A program made the translations under genes and the position numbers. 64,000 nt of DNA, taken from Muribaculaceae bacterium (GTDB lineage Bacteria > Bacteroidota > Bacteroidia > Bacteroidales > Muribaculaceae). Below the pieces are notes generated by a model. It worked only from the letters and a program-made list of their open reading frames with translations, was not told where the DNA came from and searched no databases. The stretch lies in the NCBI GenBank assembly GCA_017557425.1, contig JAFYYU010000015.1, positions 62,001 through 126,000 of the forward strand. The letters run 5' to 3'. Shown in pieces: positions 45,753 to 54,828 of this stretch; the first letter of the stretch is position 1, and every line of letters begins with the position of its first letter.

Positions 45753-46583
45753 TTACCTGACCACCTTAGTGAATACGGGGGCCTTGCCTTCCTGGACCAG
45801 CACATAGACCTTCAACTCGCCGGCAGGGGGCATCTTGTCATTGTCCTCACGGGGTTGGTCCTTGGCGGTGAACAGGTATTCGGTGCCCTCGGGGATGGTG
45901 CGGGAAGCGACGGCAATGGCTTTGGCATTAAGCATCGGATAGCCATCCACAGCAGCATCAAAGATGGCGGCTTCGTCATTATTTACAGGATGCTGCTCGG
46001 GGAAGGCTTCAGGCTCAGTGTATTCGCCCTCGATGAAACCATCGGCAATCAGGAAGCGTTCGACTTCCTTGGGCATGGCGTCCATACGAGCAGCCCGCAC
46101 ACCATAGCCAGGCAGGATTTCGGCATTGGGCTGTTTTTCAGCCAAGTCTTTCATGCTCGACTCCAGTCCTCCACTGCCAAAGGTGCAGAACGGGACGACC
46201 TTTTTGCCGCTCAAATCCACATTGGACAGGAAAACGGCAACAGGAGGCGCAAATGTGCCGAACCATACCGGGTAGCCAATAAAAATCACGTCATACTTGG
46301 CCAGATCTGAGGTCAAGGGCTTAATCTCGGGGGTGCGCTCTTTCATGCAACGCTCTATCGTGGCATCAAAATCCCCATCATAAGGCTCTACAGGGACGAT
46401 TTCCTCGATATCTGCATTCAGCCGCGTTGCGATTTCCTGTGCCACACCCTTGGTGTTGGATGTCTGGGAAAAATAAAGAACAAGCACCTTGGGTGCCTCT
46501 TGTTTCGGTTTACAGGACACAAAAGCCACCATAGCGACAGCAATGACGGCAAAACCCAATAAAAGCAATTTCGTCATATTCAT
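45753..46583 (-). CDS. Lipoprotein with flavodoxin domain
   Basis: 276 residues from the ATG at 46583 (a second ATG two codons later is equally possible). Signal peptide with lipobox AFVSC, so anchored by Cys24 or so. Flavodoxin-like domain: VLVLYFSQTSNTKGVAQEIA is the FMN phosphate loop, IGYPVWFGTFAPPVAVFL and CTFGSGGLESSMKDL complete the fold. A C-terminal 60-residue domain (YPMLNAKAIAVASRTIPEGT) is unrelated to flavodoxin. An exported flavodoxin is odd because electron carriers of this fold are normally cytosolic. The open frame upstream of the ATG overlaps the PH-domain gene and is not coding. Confidence 0.82.
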   Translation of the reverse strand: MNMTKLLLLGFAVIAVAMVAFVSCKPKQEAPKVLVLYFSQTSNTKGVAQEIATRLNADIEEIVPVEPYDGDFDATIERCMKERTPEIKPLTSDLAKYDVIFIGYPVWFGTFAPPVAVFLSNVDLSGKKVVPFCTFGSGGLESSMKDLAEKQPNAEILPGYGVRAARMDAMPKEVERFLIADGFIEGEYTEPEAFPEQHPVNNDEAAIFDAAVDGYPMLNAKAIAVASRTIPEGTEYLFTAKDQPREDNDKMPPAGELKVYVLVQEGKAPVFTKVVR

Positions 46584-46599
46584 ATTAATTTTAAACAGT

Positions 46600-46965
46600 T
46601 TAATTCTCGACAGAAGAGGTGCCGGCGCCCTGAATGGCACGGACTTGGCGCTGGAATTCAAGAGGGCGTTTGATATACTGCAGCACGATGGTGCCAGCCC
46701 CGGTTCCTGAAACCTTAATGGTGCCGTAGTTGCACAGGCGGCCCCACAGGTTTTGTTCGACAAGAATACTCTCAACCTTGCCGATGACAATCTCGTGGGC
46801 ATGGCGGTGAATCCAGCCATGGCTGTGGAAAAAGCGCTTATCGCTCACAAATATGGTCGTTGTCAGATTGCGTACCAGGCGCCCCAGATGCAGATAAGCC
46901 CACTTACTGAGCCTGGGCTGATAGATAATGGTCTCACCTGATGCTATGATCTTGCTGATTTTCAT
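46600..46965 (-). CDS. Bacterial PH-domain protein
   Basis: 121 residues from the ATG at 46965. Single bacterial PH domain: IFVSDKRFFHSHGWIHRHAHEIVIGKVES, then the conserved GRLCNYGTIKVSGTGAG turn and LEFQRQVRA near the end. No membrane helix remains apart from a weak hydrophobic stretch, while many relatives carry two. Lies 16 bases upstream of the flavodoxin lipoprotein and probably shares its transcript. Function of such small PH proteins is unknown; membrane or protein binding is likely. Confidence 0.78.
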   Translation of the reverse strand: MKISKIIASGETIIYQPRLSKWAYLHLGRLVRNLTTTIFVSDKRFFHSHGWIHRHAHEIVIGKVESILVEQNLWGRLCNYGTIKVSGTGAGTIVLQYIKRPLEFQRQVRAIQGAGTSSVEN

Positions 46966-46995
46966 AACATATCCTAAAAAACGTTTCTTATTGGG

Positions 46996-47003
46996 CAAAG
47001 TTA
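46996..47003 (-). promoter_or_regulatory. -7 box of PH-domain/flavodoxin unit
   Basis: TAACTTTG on the minus strand, 30 bases before the start codon; no clear -33 TTG. Confidence 0.45.
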
Positions 47004-47064
47004 ATGATTATTTCCATATTATTTAGTAATTTCGCACCGATTTTTTTCAAACAACAAACAGAAT

Positions 47065-48504
47065 ATGACAAAGGACAAGAATAAAGAGAATAAAGAGGAA
47101 GAATACGTTAGGCAGACCGGTTCGCTCAAGGAGCGGCTTGGACGCGTGAAGACGACCCGCTGGTGGCGTTTCGGCATCGTGGCACTGATTTATGTGTTGT
47201 GGACCATCTGGATGGGCAATCCCTGGTTGCTGCTTGGCTTGCCGCTGCTCGCCGATATCTACTTGACGCAATTCCTGCCCTGGGGCGCATGGAAGGGCCT
47301 GGAGAACAAGACCTTGCGCACTATCATGAGTTGGATTGATGCCATCGTCTACGCACTGGTACTGGTTTATTTCCTGTTCCTGTTCATCGGGCAGAATTAC
47401 CAGATCCCCTCGTCGTCACTTGAGAAATCACTGCTCACGGGCGACTTCCTGTGGGTGAACAAGGTGACCTATGGCCCCCGCGTGCCGCAAACACCGCTTC
47501 ATTTCCCGTTGGCGCAGAACACCCTTCCCATCTTCAACTGCAAGTCTTATATCGATAAACCGCAGTTGGAGTACCACCGCTTGAAAGGCCTGCGTAACGT
47601 GGAGCGTATGGACATCGTAGTGTTTAACTTCCCCGCCGGCGATACCGTGGCACTTAAATATGGAAGCAGCGAGGATTACTATTCCTTGTGCCTGCGTCAT
47701 GGCCGTGACGTGGTGAACAATAATAAAGATGTCTTTGGCGACATCATCTACCGCCCTGTTGACCGCCGCGACAACTACGTGAAGCGCTGTCTGGGCCTGC
47801 CTGGCGAGACCTTGCAGATCAAGGACGGTATCGTTTATATCAATGGCAAAGCCGTTCCTCAACCCAAGAATGTACAGTATTTCTACTATGTCGAGACCGA
47901 CGGCACCCAAATCGGCGACGACCTGTTCGAGGAGTTGGGCATCAGCAAAGACGACCGCAACCATGCCCAGGACATGTACGGGAACATCATCCCCAACCTG
48001 TATGTGATGCCGCTCACCGGCGAGATGGCCAGCACACTGAAGGGAAAGCCTTGGGTGCAGTCCATCCAGCGCTATCAGCCTGACGAGCGCGAGGCCCTCT
48101 TCACTTATCCCGTGGGCACGGACTACGGCTGGACGCATGCCAACTACGGTCCTATTTGGATTCCCAAGAAGGGTGCCAAGGTGGATTTGACCATGGAGAA
48201 CCTGCCGCTGTATGAGCGCTGCATCCGTAACTATGAGGGCAACGAACTCGAAGTGAAAGACGGCAAAATCCTCATCAACGGTCAGCCCGCCACCAGCTAC
48301 ACCTTCAAGATGGACTACTACTGGATGCAGGGCGACAACCGCGACAACTCCCTTGATTCCCGCTACTGGGGCTTCGTACCCGAGGACCATATCGTGGGCA
48401 CGCCGTCTATCATCCTCATTTCATTTGACAAGGATCACAAGCTCTTTAATGGCGGCATCCGCTGGAACCGCATCTTGAAGATGCCCAACCCCGACAAGAA
48501 GTGA
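47065..48504 (+). CDS. lepB: Signal peptidase I
   Basis: 479 residues. Cleaves signal peptides at the outer face of the inner membrane. Two or three N-terminal helices (about 36-70 and 92-110), then the catalytic serine block IPSSSLEKSLLTGD (Ser118), the lysine block RRDNYVKRCLGLPGE (Lys240) and the late GDNRDNSLDSRYWGFVP box. The protein is longer than E. coli LepB because of a large insertion (about 270-420) between the lysine block and the GDNRDNS box, as is usual in Bacteroidota. Stop overlaps the next gene's GTG (GTGA). Confidence 0.94.
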   Translation: MTKDKNKENKEEEYVRQTGSLKERLGRVKTTRWWRFGIVALIYVLWTIWMGNPWLLLGLPLLADIYLTQFLPWGAWKGLENKTLRTIMSWIDAIVYALVLVYFLFLFIGQNYQIPSSSLEKSLLTGDFLWVNKVTYGPRVPQTPLHFPLAQNTLPIFNCKSYIDKPQLEYHRLKGLRNVERMDIVVFNFPAGDTVALKYGSSEDYYSLCLRHGRDVVNNNKDVFGDIIYRPVDRRDNYVKRCLGLPGETLQIKDGIVYINGKAVPQPKNVQYFYYVETDGTQIGDDLFEELGISKDDRNHAQDMYGNIIPNLYVMPLTGEMASTLKGKPWVQSIQRYQPDEREALFTYPVGTDYGWTHANYGPIWIPKKGAKVDLTMENLPLYERCIRNYEGNELEVKDGKILINGQPATSYTFKMDYYWMQGDNRDNSLDSRYWGFVPEDHIVGTPSIILISFDKDHKLFNGGIRWNRILKMPNPDKK

Positions 48505-49151
48505 GTCCACAACAAGCCGTCGTCATGGGCAGCATGTGCGCCGCCAGCGTGCGGTGCTATGCGGCGGCTATCAAATCCGGCGCCCTGCTGGTCGACCTGG
48601 ACGAATGCCGCCTGCCGTTGCGCCATAGCCATCACCGCTACCGCATCGACGGCCCCAATGGCGTGCAGACGCTCACCGTGCCTCTCGTGGGCGGCACCAA
48701 CAACATGATGACACCCTTGAAGGACGTGCTCATCTCGGAGCACGGCGACTGGCGCCGTCTGCACTGGGGCGCCCTTTTCTCAGCTTACGGCCGTTCCCCC
48801 TACTTCGACTATGCTGCCGATGACCTCTCGCGCGTGATCCATGGCTCTCAGCGCTATCTGCATGAGTTCAACCGCCAACTGCATGAAGTTATTGTCGAGT
48901 TCATGGACCTGCCGATTACCACCCGATACATGAGTTCAGGCGAAATGCCTGACACAGACGTTGAAGACCTGCGAGGCCGCATCGGCATGAAGAAGCCCGA
49001 CGCGCTCGCCATGGCCAATGTGCCTTACAGTCAGATGTGGACACCGACTCGTCAGGGCTTTGAGGCTGGACTGAGCATCCTTGACTTGATGATGAACATG
49101 GGACGTGAGGGTATCTTCACGCTGATGGAGATGACAGGCGACTGCCCGTAG
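48501..49151 (+). CDS. WbqC-like family protein
   Basis: 216 residues, GTG start overlapping the lepB stop. Contains the family's conserved parts: HRYRIDGPNGVQTLTVPLVG, ISEHGDWRRLHWGALFSAYG, YFDYAADDL and PYSQMWTPTRQGFEAGLSILDLM near the end. WbqC proteins are found in O-antigen loci, where a role in amino-sugar transfer or acylation is presumed, and next to lepB in Bacteroidales. Biochemistry is unproven. No signal peptide. The gene is followed by the three-unit promoter array. Confidence 0.82.
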   Translation: MSPQQAVVMGSMCAASVRCYAAAIKSGALLVDLDECRLPLRHSHHRYRIDGPNGVQTLTVPLVGGTNNMMTPLKDVLISEHGDWRRLHWGALFSAYGRSPYFDYAADDLSRVIHGSQRYLHEFNRQLHEVIVEFMDLPITTRYMSSGEMPDTDVEDLRGRIGMKKPDALAMANVPYSQMWTPTRQGFEAGLSILDLMMNMGREGIFTLMEMTGDCP

Positions 49152-49153
49152 CC

Positions 49154-49354
49154 CAAACAAAAAAGTGTTTTTGTTTGGCTCTCCGCTCGAGTTCGATAAA
49201 TTCCTCCCGCTCAACAATGAGAATTAATTCTCATTGCGTTCGCTTAATCGGAATTTTGCACTACCTTTGACTTCGTCGAAGGTAGGCGGCGCCTCGGGAT
49301 TGCAAACAAAAAAAGACTTTTGTTTGGCACTCCGCTCGACTTGCACTACCTTTG
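49154..49354 (+). promoter_or_regulatory. Palindromic promoter element, triple array C (ABC ATPase)
   Basis: Three related units in a row. Unit 0: hairpin CAAACAAAAA / TTTTTGTTTG (49154-49177) plus CTCCGCTCGAGTTCGATAAA. Unit 1: perfect palindrome CAATGAGAATT / AATTCTCATTG (49215-49236), then GCACTACCTTTG (-7 at 49262-49269; -33 spacing poor). Unit 2: AGGCGGCGCCTCGGG, stem GATTGC-AAACAAAA / TTTTGTTTGGCACTC, -33 TTG at 49324-49326, 20-base spacer with GCTCGACTTGCAC, and TACCTTTG at 49347-49354. Only unit 2 has perfect spacing. Confidence 0.8.
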
Positions 49355-49363
49355 CATGCGATT

Positions 49364-50044
49364 ATGATGATTGAAGCACGAAATATTGTCAAGCGCTACG
49401 GCGACCTGGAGGTGTTGAGGGGAGTTGACCTCGATATCGCCCAGGGAGAGATTGTGTCGATTGTCGGGCCTAGCGGTGCCGGCAAGACCACGCTGTTGCA
49501 GATCCTGGGCACACTGGACGTGCCCCAAGAGGGCACGGTGCGCTACGACGGCAAGGATGTGTTGGCCTTGCGTGACCGCGAGCTGGCGCATTTCAGGAAC
49601 CGCAACATCGGCTTCGTGTTTCAGTTCCATCAGTTGTTGCCCGAGTTCACCATGCTTGAGAATGTCGCCATCCCTGCGTTGCTGGGGGGTGACAACCGTG
49701 CCGATGCCATGGGCCGCGCCAAGCGGTTGCTGGAACGCATGCATCTGGGCGACCGCATGACTCACAAGCCGTCCCAACTGTCGGGCGGCGAGTGCCAACG
49801 TGTAGCGGTGGCCCGCGCACTGATCAACAGTCCCAAGGTCATCCTGGCCGATGAGCCCTCGGGCAGTCTCGACACCCAGAACAAGCAGGAACTGCACCGT
49901 CTGTTCTTTGAACTGCGCGAAGAACTGGGCCAGACGTTTATTATTGTCACCCATGACGAGGGCCTTGCCGCCCAAGCCGACCGCACCCTGCACATGCGTG
50001 ACGGCCTTATCGTCGATGAAACCAAACGTCCATTGAACGCATGA
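49364..50044 (+). CDS. ABC transporter ATP-binding protein, LolD/MacB type
   Basis: 226 residues. Walker [10 protein letters not shown] (35-43), the Q-loop [14 protein letters not shown], the signature [15 protein letters not shown], Walker [14 protein letters not shown] and the H-loop [10 protein letters not shown] are complete. The LLPEFT-type Q-loop and short length place it with LolD/MacB/FtsE ATPases, which drive lipoprotein release or envelope extrusion. The matching permease is not adjacent. Two in-frame ATGs (49364 and 49367) are possible; an earlier TTG at 49352 overlaps the -7 box and is excluded. Very short leader. End overlaps the next gene (ATGA). Confidence 0.88.
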   Translation: MMIEARNIVKRYGDLEVLRGVDLDIAQGEIVSIVGPSGAGKTTLLQILGTLDVPQEGTVRYDGKDVLALRDRELAHFRNRNIGFVFQFHQLLPEFTMLENVAIPALLGGDNRADAMGRAKRLLERMHLGDRMTHKPSQLSGGECQRVAVARALINSPKVILADEPSGSLDTQNKQELHRLFFELREELGQTFIIVTHDEGLAAQADRTLHMRDGLIVDETKRPLNA

Positions 50045-50709
50045 CCCGATGGTGCCACATGATCCTATTGCTGCTGGCATGCCTGCCGGCATTGGTCTCG
50101 TGCGACAAGCAGGAGGAAATCAACCGTGCCTATACCGACTACCGCTACGACATCGTGACCTATCTGGGGCGAAACGACCGCGGGGCGGTGTTTGAATACC
50201 TGGGACGCGACGACTCCATCGCCGTCAAGCTGCAGTCCCAGACCAACGTGAACGAGGACATCAAAACCAACCACCGCGTATTGCTTCGCTATAACTTTGT
50301 TGACCTTGTTCCGGCAGATAGCCGCGACATTGAAGTGTACAGCTGCAACAGCATCTTCAGCGATTCTCTGCGGCAAACCCAGGCTGCGCCCGACAGCCTG
50401 CCCAGGCACGCCGTGAAGCTGCGCAGCCTGTGGCGCACCGGCGAGTTCATCAACCTGTTCTGCCAACTGGAATATACCAATAAGGCCCGCACCCTCATGC
50501 TCGTGGCTGACGGGAAGACGCTGGAGAACGACACGGTGGACTGCTATCTGGTGCACGACTTGAGAGGCGAGCAGGGCACCTTCTGGCGCGACTGCTATGC
50601 CTCGTTCAATGTGGGCGCTTTGTGGAAACGTTCCTACTTCAAGTGCTTGAGAATCCACGTGAACGACGTGACCTATCCCAACACACTGTTTTACGATTTC
50701 AACAAATAA
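50041..50709 (+). CDS. NigD-like lipoprotein
   Basis: 222 residues. Signal peptide with the lipobox ALVSC (Cys21 about). The mature protein is beta-rich: [28 protein letters not shown] near residue 80, then [19 protein letters not shown]. The RVLLRY pattern followed by a second beta domain resembles the NigD-like lipoproteins of Bacteroidales, of unknown function. The ATG overlaps the ABC ATPase stop by four bases, so it is coupled to it; a substrate-side partner of that ATPase is possible but not shown. Confidence 0.6.
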   Translation: MTRWCHMILLLLACLPALVSCDKQEEINRAYTDYRYDIVTYLGRNDRGAVFEYLGRDDSIAVKLQSQTNVNEDIKTNHRVLLRYNFVDLVPADSRDIEVYSCNSIFSDSLRQTQAAPDSLPRHAVKLRSLWRTGEFINLFCQLEYTNKARTLMLVADGKTLENDTVDCYLVHDLRGEQGTFWRDCYASFNVGALWKRSYFKCLRIHVNDVTYPNTLFYDFNK

Positions 50710-50740
50710 TCATAACATATAATTTTACATAAACATCATT

Positions 50741-51061
50741 ATGGCAAACGAAAATCAGAATCAGAACCAAATCAAAATTGAGATTCCCAAGGAGGAATTG
50801 CCGGGACGTTACGCTAACATGGCAATGATTGCCCATGGTCCCAACGATTTTTTCATTGATATGATCCTGCGCGGTCCCAATATGCCGCAGGCCCGCGTTC
50901 AGAGCCGCATCATCATGGCTCCCCAGCATGCCAAGGAGCTGATGCTGGCCCTGCAGGACAACATCCGCCGCTACGAGAGCAACTTTGGCGAAATCAAGAT
51001 CAACCGTCCCGGCGGTCAGGGTGGCATCATGGACTTCCCCCTGCCCAAGGGTCAGGCGTAA
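50741..51061 (+). CDS. DUF3467 protein
   Basis: 106 residues. After a low-complexity start (NENQNQNQ) comes IPKEELPGRYANMAMIAHGP, then FFIDMILRGPNMPQARVQSR and IIMAPQHAKELMLALQDNIRRYE, which is the complete DUF3467 pattern. Found alone in most Bacteroidota genomes, cytosolic, function unknown. Lies 31 bases after the lipoprotein gene, with no visible terminator between. The leader before the ATG (AAACATCATT) is almost the same as the one in front of recA (CAACATCATT). Confidence 0.85.
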   Translation: MANENQNQNQIKIEIPKEELPGRYANMAMIAHGPNDFFIDMILRGPNMPQARVQSRIIMAPQHAKELMLALQDNIRRYESNFGEIKINRPGGQGGIMDFPLPKGQA

Positions 51062-51128
51062 TTCCAATGACCGCCAAGCGGTCCTTGGACGTTTAGAGTT
51101 TAAAGTTTAAAGTATATAGATAATAAGA

Positions 51129-52604
51129 ATGGAACATCCACTGTTCATTTACAATACTCTAACGCGGCGCAAGGAGCACTTCGTGCCCCTGAACGAGCCC
51201 ATGGTGGGCATGTATGTGTGCGGTCCGACGGTCTATGGCGACCCGCACCTGGGCCACACCCGTCCGGCCATCACCTTTGACGTGCTGTTCCGCTATCTGC
51301 AGCAGCTGGGCTACAAGGTGCGCTATGTGCGCAACATCACCGATGTGGGCCACCTGGAACACGACGCCGACGACGGAGAGGACAAAATCGCCAAGAAGGC
51401 ACGCCTCGAACAGCTCGAGCCCATGGAAGTGGCGCAATACTATACTAACCGCTACCATGCCGCTATGCAGGCCTTGAACGTGCTGCCTCCCAGCATCGAG
51501 CCGCACGCTACGGGGCACATCATCGAGCAAGAGGAACTTGTGAAGCAGATCATGGACAACGGCTATGCCTACGAGAGCAACGGCAGCGTCTATTTTGACA
51601 TCGAGGCCTACAACCGCAGCCACCGCTACGGCGTGCTGTCGGGCCGCAACCTCGACGACATCCTTAACGCCAGCCGCGAGCTGGATGGCATTGGCGAGAA
51701 ACGCAACCAGGCCGACTTCGCCTTATGGAAGAAGGCGATGCCCGAACACATCATGCGCTGGCCGTCACCCTGGAGCGACGGTTTCCCCGGCTGGCACTGT
51801 GAGTGCACCGCCATGGGACGCAAATACCTGGGCAAGCACTTCGACATCCACGGCGGCGGCATGGACCTTGTGTTCCCGCACCACGAGTGCGAGATTGCGC
51901 AGGCCGTTGCCAGCCAGGGCGACGAGATGGTGCATTACTGGATGCACAACAACATGATTACCATCAACGGGCAGAAGATGGGCAAGTCGCTGGGCAACTT
52001 CATCACCCTGGAGCAGTTCTTCACGGGCGACCACCCCGCACTGACCCAAGCCTACACGCCCATGACCATCCGCTTCTTCATCCTTCAGGCCCATTACCGT
52101 GGCACGGTGGATTTCAGCAACGAAGCCCTGCAGGCTGCCGAAAAAGCCCTGGAGCGCATCCTCGACAGCTGGCATCGCCTCAATGGTCTAACGGCTGCCG
52201 CTCAGACGTCCATCACGCTGGATAACTATCGCCAGCGCTGTGCCGACGCAATGAACGACGACCTAAACACTCCCACGGTCATCGCTACCCTGTTCGACGC
52301 CTGCAAAGTCATCAACCAGGCCAATGACGGTAATGCCACATTGAGCCAGGCCGACATCGACGAGCTGAAGAACGTATTCCAGACCTACCTGTTCGATGTA
52401 CTGGGCATCCGTGACGATGCAGCCGGCGGCGACAGCGTGAACCTGGAGCCCTACCGCCAGGCCGTTGACCTGCTACTGGAGATGCGCCGCACCGCCAAAG
52501 CCAACAAGGACTGGGCGACCAGCGATCTCATCCGCGACAAACTCAGCGAGTTTGGCTTTGAGGTCAAGGACACCAAGGACGGCTTTGAGTGGAAAGTGAA
52601 ATAA
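51129..52604 (+). CDS. cysS: Cysteinyl-tRNA synthetase
   Basis: 491 residues. Class I synthetase for tRNA-Cys. [20 protein letters not shown] contains the zinc-binding cysteine and the HIGH motif (HLGH), [10 protein letters not shown] and [10 protein letters not shown] supply the other zinc ligands, and KMGKSLGN is the KMSKS loop. Ends with the DALR/anticodon region [21 protein letters not shown]. The 5' leader consists of TTTAGAG/TTTAAAG repeats, a reverse-type version of the ACTAAAG arrays seen elsewhere in the window. A glycosyltransferase gene follows at 4 bases. Confidence 0.96.
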   Translation: MEHPLFIYNTLTRRKEHFVPLNEPMVGMYVCGPTVYGDPHLGHTRPAITFDVLFRYLQQLGYKVRYVRNITDVGHLEHDADDGEDKIAKKARLEQLEPMEVAQYYTNRYHAAMQALNVLPPSIEPHATGHIIEQEELVKQIMDNGYAYESNGSVYFDIEAYNRSHRYGVLSGRNLDDILNASRELDGIGEKRNQADFALWKKAMPEHIMRWPSPWSDGFPGWHCECTAMGRKYLGKHFDIHGGGMDLVFPHHECEIAQAVASQGDEMVHYWMHNNMITINGQKMGKSLGNFITLEQFFTGDHPALTQAYTPMTIRFFILQAHYRGTVDFSNEALQAAEKALERILDSWHRLNGLTAAAQTSITLDNYRQRCADAMNDDLNTPTVIATLFDACKVINQANDGNATLSQADIDELKNVFQTYLFDVLGIRDDAAGGDSVNLEPYRQAVDLLLEMRRTAKANKDWATSDLIRDKLSEFGFEVKDTKDGFEWKVK

Positions 52605-52608
52605 ATCC

Positions 52609-53586
52609 ATGGACCAGCAACCGCTGATATCGGTCATCGTCCCGGTATATAATGCCGAGGCCTTTCTGGACCACTGCCTTGAGAGCATCGTGGGCCAGTC
52701 CTACCGCCACCTTGAAATCATCATCGTGGATGACGGGAGCACCGATGGCAGCGAAACGAAATGTGACCGTTGGGCTGAGCAAGATGAACGCATCCGCGTC
52801 ATCCATCAGTCCAACGGTGGCCATTCGGCCGCACGCAACACCGGCCTTGACGCCGTGACAGGCGAACTGATGATGATGGTGGACAGCGACGATGTCCTCC
52901 ATCCTGACTTTACCGCCACACTGCTCAATGTCATGCGCGAGCACGATGCCGACATTGCCGTGGGTGGCTATGTCGCTTTCTTTGGTGACCGGGTGGACTT
53001 TCCCCAGCGGTATAAGGCTGCGCCACGGTTGTTCAACCAGCATGAGGCCATTCAAGCCGTATTCTACCAGCAAGGGCTTACCCACTCGCCGTGGGGACGC
53101 CTGTTCAAGGCATCTTTGTTCGACGGCATCCGTTTCCCGCTGGGCATCATCTATGAGGATCTGGCCATCATTTATCCGCTGCTCAAGAAGTGCCAACGCA
53201 TAGTCGCCATTGACGACGTGTTGTACGGCTACCGTCAGCACGAGAGCAACAGCATGAGGGTATTCTCGCCGCGCCGCGCCGCCGTGCTCGACGTGTGCGA
53301 GGAGTTGGAGCGGCAGATGCAGCAAGAGGACCCGCAATACCTAACCGCCGTGCGCAGCCGCCTGCTGAGCGCTTATTTCAACATCTTGCTGCTCAGCCAC
53401 CAGGACAAGAACGGAAACCACGAGCAATTGCAAGACCGATGCTGGAAGGGCATCAAGCGCCTGCGCCACGATTGTCTGCTCGACCGCAACGTCAGGACCA
53501 AGAACAAGTTCGGCATCCTGGCTTCGCTGCCGGGGCGGCGCTTCCTGTGCAATGTGGTAGGCCGCAACTATCAACCGACCCCTTAA
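52609..53586 (+). CDS. Family 2 glycosyltransferase
   Basis: 325 residues. GT-A fold: ISVIVPVYNAEAFLDHCLES at the N-terminus, VDDGSTDGSETKCDRWA, HSAARNTGLDAVTGELMMMVDSDD with the DxD metal site, and FPLGIIYEDLAIIYPLLKK as the acceptor-side ED motif. The C-terminal 90 residues are helical. It transfers a sugar from a nucleotide donor to a glycan or lipid; the specificity is not readable. It follows cysS by 4 bases in the same transcript, and no other polysaccharide gene is close on this strand. Confidence 0.9.
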   Translation: MDQQPLISVIVPVYNAEAFLDHCLESIVGQSYRHLEIIIVDDGSTDGSETKCDRWAEQDERIRVIHQSNGGHSAARNTGLDAVTGELMMMVDSDDVLHPDFTATLLNVMREHDADIAVGGYVAFFGDRVDFPQRYKAAPRLFNQHEAIQAVFYQQGLTHSPWGRLFKASLFDGIRFPLGIIYEDLAIIYPLLKKCQRIVAIDDVLYGYRQHESNSMRVFSPRRAAVLDVCEELERQMQQEDPQYLTAVRSRLLSAYFNILLLSHQDKNGNHEQLQDRCWKGIKRLRHDCLLDRNVRTKNKFGILASLPGRRFLCNVVGRNYQPTP

Positions 53587-53798
53587 TTTGCAATGCCCAC
53601 TACCATTAAGATTGGGGGTATTGTGTTTCACCGAAAAAAAACGTCCATTGGTAGAAAAGATTTGGCAGAGTGAAGATTATCTCTTTACTTTGCCCCACAA
53701 AACATCCAAGAATAAAAATGAAAATCCCCCCTTATCTAATCACCATGATTATTTGGGTTTAGTTAAAAGTTTTTAGGCTTCAGAACACAACGAAAGGA

Positions 53799-53828
53799 AA
53801 GACAGAGTGGGAACTCTGTCTTATTCTT
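53799..53828 (+). terminator. Terminator after glycosyltransferase region
   Basis: Perfect stem AAGACAGAGT (53799-53808) / ACTCTGTCTT (53813-53822), then ATTCTTTT. It lies between the convergent glycosyltransferase and acyltransferase genes. The rest of the gap 53587-53798 holds only short frames without recognisable content. Confidence 0.75.
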
Positions 53829-53833
53829 TTATC

Positions 53834-54799
53834 TTAATGCCTCCTTCGGGTGAGAATCAGCGATTTAACATGGTAATAGGCCATGGCCAGCAACACCGTC
53901 ACCGCCAGCACGATAATGGGCCGCAGCCACGACTCAATCACGCCAGGATTGGTCCTGAGGGCATTATAACAGGTCGATACCAGCGGATGGACGATATAAA
54001 TAAAGAACACATAAGTGCTGCCCAGCAGGCAAAAGCGGTTGAACTTCATGCCGCTCCAACTGAACAACATGAACAGCGAGGGCGCAATCAACATGTTGGC
54101 AATATGCCACCATCCTGTGCCATTGTAACGTGACAGGAGATTAAGCACAATGCCCAGCAGGCACAGGGCAACCAGGTAACGCCTCTTGAACACATGACGC
54201 AACGCTGTTTCATGCTCATGGACAAGCTCTCCCATGACGAAGAGGGGGATGCCCCACATCCAAGGGTTACTGATGGGGAAATCCATGTGATTGTCCACTG
54301 GGGGCAAAACGACGACGATGCCTGCAGCAAGGCCCAGATAGCCCAAATAACGCAGCCTCTTGCCCAACACGAGTTTGAGAACATAGCAGATGATCAGCGA
54401 TATCAGGAACCATGCGATAAAGCAGATTTTGGACTGCGAGGTAACCAAGACTTTCAGCAAATGCTCCGCCGTGAACACCTCATTGACCAGGAAATCGATA
54501 ACCGGACGGGCATGAAAGCCCTCGAGGGCCAGCATCTTGAACAGATACAACACATAGGCCACAAGCAGATAGATGACTGTTCGCTTGATGGAATGCAGCA
54601 ATTTCCCTCTCGATGCCTCATAGGAATAATACCCCGATGTCATGAAAAAGACCGAGACGGCAAAGGAGCCCAAATAGGCAATAAACACCCCATAGGGCCA
54701 GGGGAATATCACATGCACAAAGACAATGAAACAGGCTGCAATTCCTTTGAGGAAGTCCAGTCCGTGATTGCGTGGATTGCCATTCCCAGAATTGCCCAT
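53834..54799 (-). CDS. Acyltransferase 3 family membrane protein
   Basis: 321 residues with about ten membrane helices. GLDFLKGIAACFIVFVHVIFP holds the conserved His of the OafA/acyltransferase 3 family in helix 1, and VFFMTSGYYSYEA the next conserved block. Members O-acetylate or O-succinylate surface polysaccharides or antibiotics using acyl donors from the cytoplasm. The C-terminus is short and basic (KSLILTRRRH), without an SGNH domain. It follows sufS on the minus strand (29-base gap), but a functional link to Fe-S assembly is unlikely. A second protein of this family lies at 62.6-63.7 kb. Confidence 0.85.
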   Translation of the reverse strand: MGNSGNGNPRNHGLDFLKGIAACFIVFVHVIFPWPYGVFIAYLGSFAVSVFFMTSGYYSYEASRGKLLHSIKRTVIYLLVAYVLYLFKMLALEGFHARPVIDFLVNEVFTAEHLLKVLVTSQSKICFIAWFLISLIICYVLKLVLGKRLRYLGYLGLAAGIVVVLPPVDNHMDFPISNPWMWGIPLFVMGELVHEHETALRHVFKRRYLVALCLLGIVLNLLSRYNGTGWWHIANMLIAPSLFMLFSWSGMKFNRFCLLGSTYVFFIYIVHPLVSTCYNALRTNPGVIESWLRPIIVLAVTVLLAMAYYHVKSLILTRRRH

Positions 54800-54828
54800 T
54801 GTCTCTTTTATCCCAATGTTGACAGGAG

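Noticed and set aside
49323..49343. TGGCAC...TTGCA in palindromic element copy C as a sigma-54 promoter
   Set aside because: The -24 and -12 halves are five bases too far apart; the TTG-N20-TACCTTTG match explains the region better.
53588..53776. 62-codon plus-strand frame after the glycosyltransferase gene
   Set aside because: Low-complexity translation, no promoter match (TTTACTTTG has the wrong spacing) and no family resemblance.
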